Assembly: GCA_903919975.1 (NCBI GenBank)
Contig: CAIXKE010000112.1
Location: 1 to 64,000 of the forward strand
DNA length: 64,000 nt
Direction of reading: 5' to 3'
From: Akkermansiaceae bacterium
GTDB taxonomy: Bacteria > Verrucomicrobiota > Verrucomicrobiia > Verrucomicrobiales > Akkermansiaceae
Part shown: positions 60,748 through 64,000 of the stretch, one piece after another
Numbering within the stretch: the stretch's first letter is position 1
How the letters are laid out: each line of letters begins with the position of its first letter
Notes under the pieces: model-generated
The model's input: the letters and a program-made list of their open reading frames with translations, nothing else
What the model was told of the DNA's origin: nothing
Databases searched by the model: none
Translations under genes and position numbers: made by a program

Positions 60748-63117
60748 TCAACCATTGTTCGGAAATTTCCACTTTGAAAGACTCACCACGATCAAAATCG
60801 AGACAATCGAGCTAAGCGGCATCAGGATTGCAGCCAAAAGCGGACTCATTTTTCCCGCCATGGAAAACGCCACCGTGGTCAGATTATAAACCAACGCGAA
60901 GCCAAATGCCGCCCGCACCGCCGCCGCCCGCCCTGCCGCAGCACCCAGCAAATTCGGCAAAAACTCCAATCCGGCCCCCAATGTGAAAAAATCCGCCTTG
61001 GACTCCAACAAGCTGCGATCCACCACCGGCGTGCCCGTCACCAACGCCGCATCGAATGCCAAAGAATCGTTGGCCCCGTCTCCGAGATACAAGGTGTCCT
61101 GGCGGTCCAAGGCCTTGACCCTCAATGCTTTTTGTTCGGGAGACAAGCCGCCAATCGCTTGATTTTCAGGGATTTCCAGCGCTTCCGCCATCAGGCGGAC
61201 CTTTTCCGGGTGATCGCCAGATAGAATATGCAAGACCAGCCCGGAGCGCTCCAAACTCCGCAAAGTGGCCGCCGCCCCAGGACGAAGGGATTCGCGAAAT
61301 TGGAACGATGCCCGCAATTCCCCATTTTCCCGCAATTCACTGCCAGAGCTTTCCGCCGGAAAATTTTCACCCTCCGCACCAGTCCAACCCACCTTGCCGA
61401 GCGACCACTTCTCACCTCCGCCCGCAACCAACCAAACCCCCAACCCGGGAAATTCCCTCGTTTCCCCATCGCCCTGCAGCGCAAGCAACTTCTGCCCACG
61501 CGAACCCAAGGCCTCCAACAAACATCGCGCCGCCGGATGCAGCGACCCACGGGTCATTCGCGCCAAAGCCAGGGCCGACGCATCATCCAGCCCGGATACC
61601 TCCGCCGGATTCTCCAAAACCGGCCGCTCCAAGGTCAAGGTCCCCGTCTTGTCGAAAACCACCTTCCGCACCCGCCTCAAACGCGGCCATAGCGTCGCAG
61701 TCCTGACGAACACCCCCAAGCGCTCCAATGCCGTCGCCGCCATGTCATCTGCTAACGGAATCGCCACCCCCAACGCACACGGGCACGAAACCACAAACAC
61801 TGAAATCATCGCCTGCACCCCGGTCAACAAATCACCCTGATACCCCCAAATCCCAAACGCCGAAACCCCGAGCACCAATACGAGGCTTAAATAAACCCGC
61901 AGCAATCGATCCAATCCCGGCGACCCGCGATCGCCGTCACTGCCCGCCGTCAACTTGGCCAACAGCGCATCCTCCCACTTCTCACCTGCCTCCACCACCG
62001 CCGGCGTGCGACTCAATAAAATCGCCCCGCCCGGCAACCGCGCCCCGGCGGAAAACCGCACCGGATCCGCCTCACCGTGAATCCATTCCAACGAAAAATC
62101 AGCCTCACCAGCCGACAAAATCCCGCTCACCGGCATCGCCTGGCCCGGCGCTAACAAAAATCTCAATCCCGCCACAATCTCTTCCCGCCCCACCGTTTTC
62201 CCCTCGTCATCCGCACACGGCACCGCCTCCGGCACCGGCTGCTGCCTCACCAATCGCCGCCGATTCCGATCCACCGCAGCTGTCTGCAAATACCTACCAC
62301 CCAACATCAAAAACACAAAGATCGAGACAAAATCGAAATACATCAACCGCTCACTGCTGAGCACCCAACCGCTGATCGACCCCGCATAAGCCGCCACCAA
62401 TCCCAGCGCGATCGGCAGATCAATATGCAGCGACCCCACCCGCACCGCGCGCCATGCCCGATCCATAAAATACCCGCCACCCACCAACATCGAAAGCGTC
62501 GCGGATAAAAACGCAACCAACCGAAACAACGCCGCAAACTCAAAATCCGCAGGCATCCCAAGATAAATCGGCAGCGAAAACGCCATCGAGTTCAATGCAA
62601 ATGCCCCGCAAAGCCCCAAGCGCGCCGCCAACCTCAAGCGCTCATGATCTCCCCCCGCCGAACCCGCCGGTGCCGCAACATAACCAAATTGACCCAGCTC
62701 ACGCAAAAATGCCTCTAACGCACACTTTTCCGGCAGCCACTCAAGGTGCAAACGCCCGTTCGATGGATTCGCCGCCGCCCGGATACTCCCCGCATGCCGC
62801 GCGAACAATTTCTCCACCAACCACACACACCCCACACAGGAAATCCCCTCCAATCGCAAATCCAAACGCGCCGCATCCCCCCGCCCCAACGCCTTGCTCT
62901 CCGCCTCCTCCACCTTTCCACCCAACCACGTTAAATCATGCTCTTCAAATGGCCGACTCCGCACCGGTGCCACCGCCACCCCCTGCTTCAAATCGTAAAA
63001 TTGCTCGAATCCCTGCTCGGAAATTAAATCCGCCACATACTCACACCCCTTGCAACAATACCGCTCACCCTCCACCCCCGGTGAAAATTCCGTCCCGCAA
63101 TGTTCGCAACCTGTCAT
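60748..63117 (-). CDS. ccoI: Heavy-metal P1B-type ATPase, CcoI/FixI-like copper exporter
   Basis: 789 aa from ATG 63117 (MTGCEHCGTEFSPG). The N-terminus has the CcoI zinc-finger-like part (CEHCG, YCCKGCEYV) and an HMA domain with GISCVGCVWLVEKLF. Eight membrane helices follow, with the CPC metal motif in VVSCPCALGVAIPLAD, the phosphorylation site FDKTGTLTLERP and GDGANDSLAFDAALV. The actuator loop reads HGEADP in place of TGES. CcoI loads copper for cbb3 oxidase; no ccoNOP genes are in view, so the precise role is inferred from the N-terminal type. Confidence 0.88.
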   Translation of the reverse strand: MTGCEHCGTEFSPGVEGERYCCKGCEYVADLISEQGFEQFYDLKQGVAVAPVRSRPFEEHDLTWLGGKVEEAESKALGRGDAARLDLRLEGISCVGCVWLVEKLFARHAGSIRAAANPSNGRLHLEWLPEKCALEAFLRELGQFGYVAAPAGSAGGDHERLRLAARLGLCGAFALNSMAFSLPIYLGMPADFEFAALFRLVAFLSATLSMLVGGGYFMDRAWRAVRVGSLHIDLPIALGLVAAYAGSISGWVLSSERLMYFDFVSIFVFLMLGGRYLQTAAVDRNRRRLVRQQPVPEAVPCADDEGKTVGREEIVAGLRFLLAPGQAMPVSGILSAGEADFSLEWIHGEADPVRFSAGARLPGGAILLSRTPAVVEAGEKWEDALLAKLTAGSDGDRGSPGLDRLLRVYLSLVLVLGVSAFGIWGYQGDLLTGVQAMISVFVVSCPCALGVAIPLADDMAATALERLGVFVRTATLWPRLRRVRKVVFDKTGTLTLERPVLENPAEVSGLDDASALALARMTRGSLHPAARCLLEALGSRGQKLLALQGDGETREFPGLGVWLVAGGGEKWSLGKVGWTGAEGENFPAESSGSELRENGELRASFQFRESLRPGAAATLRSLERSGLVLHILSGDHPEKVRLMAEALEIPENQAIGGLSPEQKALRVKALDRQDTLYLGDGANDSLAFDAALVTGTPVVDRSLLESKADFFTLGAGLEFLPNLLGAAAGRAAAVRAAFGFALVYNLTTVAFSMAGKMSPLLAAILMPLSSIVSILIVVSLSKWKFPNNG

Positions 63118-63231
63118 CTGCAACCATTGTGACAAGCCAGCCCGCACAGGCAAATTCAAATCAAAACCGCCGACTTTTCCTCACACGGCACCCTTGCGCT
63201 CCCTCACCGCCCAGCCCTAAAGTCACCGCTC

Positions 63232-64000
63232 ATGCACGATCTCCTCGATGCCGCCATCGCAAAACGCAGCTCATTGCTCACAGCAGAATCCAACGCCATC
63301 CGCCTGATCGATGGCGCTGGCGATGGATTGCCCGGCCTGTTTCTCGAATCCTATGCCGGCCGCTGGCTACTCTCCACCACCACCGGAAACATCCCGCCAC
63401 CCTTCCGCGAATGGCTGCGCGACCAAGCCGTTTCCTGTTATTGGAAACGCCTCGATCAACACCAAAAAGAATCACCCACCCTCCTCTGCGGACCCGAAAT
63501 CACCGCACCATTCCTCATCCGCGAACATGGCTTCGCTTACGAAATCTCATTCCAATCCGGCTACTCCCAAGGCATCTTCCTCGATCAACGCGACAACCGC
63601 GCCCAAGTCCACCGCCTCATGCGCCCCGGCCTCCGCCTGCTCAACACCTTCTCCTACACCGGAGCCTTCTCCGTAGCCGCCGCCATGGCCGGAGCGGAAA
63701 CCACGACCCTCGATCTATCACAACCCTACCTCGATTGGGCAAAACGCAATTTCTCCCATAATTCGCTCAACCCCGCCGACCACCATTTCTGCAAAGGCGA
63801 CACCTTCCACTGGTTGCGCCGCTTCGCAAAACAAGGCCGCCTCTTCGATACCATCGTGCTCGATCCCCCCACCTTCTCCCGCGACGAAAAAGGCAAAGTT
63901 TTCCGCGTCGAGGAAAACTTCGGCGAGCTTGCCGCCCTCGCCGCCAACATTCTCGCCCCCGGCGGCTGGATGCTCTGCTGCACCAACTTCCGCGGTATTT
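63232..64000 (+). CDS. RlmI-like class I SAM-dependent RNA methyltransferase (3' end outside window)
   Basis: An open frame from ATG 63232 (MHDLLDAAIAKRSSLL) runs without a stop to the window edge, 256 codons visible. The front part is the small N-terminal domain typical of the family (RLIDGAGDGLPGLFLESYAG). The methyltransferase fold begins with IFLDQRDNRAQVHRL, then the SAM-binding NTFSYTGAFSVAAAMAG, DLSQPYLDWAKRNF and the catalytic DPPTFSRDEKGKVFRVEEN. Relatives methylate 23S rRNA cytosines. It is divergent from the P-type ATPase by 114 bases. Confidence 0.92.
   Translation, partial: MHDLLDAAIAKRSSLLTAESNAIRLIDGAGDGLPGLFLESYAGRWLLSTTTGNIPPPFREWLRDQAVSCYWKRLDQHQKESPTLLCGPEITAPFLIREHGFAYEISFQSGYSQGIFLDQRDNRAQVHRLMRPGLRLLNTFSYTGAFSVAAAMAGAETTTLDLSQPYLDWAKRNFSHNSLNPADHHFCKGDTFHWLRRFAKQGRLFDTIVLDPPTFSRDEKGKVFRVEENFGELAALAANILAPGGWMLCCTNFRGI

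Noticed and set aside
62595-63761. 388-codon open frame on the + strand
   Set aside because: It is mostly antisense to the P-type ATPase, with extreme Pro/His/Arg/Ser composition. It overlaps the real methyltransferase start in another frame.

Overview
The window is chromosomal DNA of a moderately GC-rich Gram-negative bacterium. It has outer-membrane and periplasmic proteins, TAT-exported NapA and multihaem cytochromes. The mix of a split nuo locus, an OpcA-type G6PDH assembly protein, EboE, a membrane Ser/Thr kinase with a C-terminal helical-repeat region, KorAB and many short palindromic intergenic repeats fits Verrucomicrobiota best. That assignment is inference from gene content; no rRNA or tRNA gene is present to settle it.

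Layout. 1-2700: a decayed secreted-protein ORF, then a tail-specific protease (prc). 2687-13841 (minus strand): the second half of a complex I operon in the order nuoG-H-I-J-K-L-M-N. It is interrupted at three junctions by unrelated small genes: a nucleotidyltransferase with its overlapping partner, a four-helix-bundle (IVP) gene, and an ORF6N-domain gene. nuoA-F are not in the window. 13973-21537: housekeeping genes (dapF, a secreted unknown, a cyclophilin, eboE, pgi, apt, a prepilin peptidase with a large insertion). 21598-26156: a GH13 amylase-like enzyme and an S10-type serine peptidase, separated by a 930-base AT-rich, repeat-bearing gap.

26157-39146 is the most interesting block, a periplasmic nitrate reduction island. 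One arm (minus) encodes a tetrahaem cytochrome, a four-cluster Fe-S protein and an NrfD-type quinol-interacting membrane protein. The divergent arm (plus) encodes napD, napA, a NapB that looks internally duplicated and carries four haem sites, a NapF-like ferredoxin, two unrecognised proteins and a porin-like protein. An FNR/CRP-type palindrome lies between the arms. Directly facing it is a molybdenum-cofactor cluster (moeA, moaC, a MobA-MoaD fusion, moaE) that would supply bis-MGD to NapA. No napC or napGH is seen, so the NrfD module is the obvious candidate for passing electrons from quinol to NapAB.

39255-51436: proS, a Pro/Ala-rich membrane-anchored protein, trxA with a clear terminator, an APH-ATPase fusion, an HTH protein, opcA, a zinc peptidase, hisD and korAB (2-oxoacid:ferredoxin oxidoreductase). 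51437-52048 is a non-coding or remnant stretch. 52049-64000: an alpha-glucan phosphorylase, an alpha/beta hydrolase, an HELTH-motif membrane protein, a NifS/IscS-type desulfurase, a large Ser/Thr kinase with three evenly spaced basic-Ser motifs, a PocR-AraC regulator, a CcoI-like copper P-type ATPase and the start of an RlmI-like RNA methyltransferase that runs off the window.

At least five families of short intergenic repeats or hairpins recur. No CRISPR array, rRNA, tRNA, intact insertion sequence or prophage was found.
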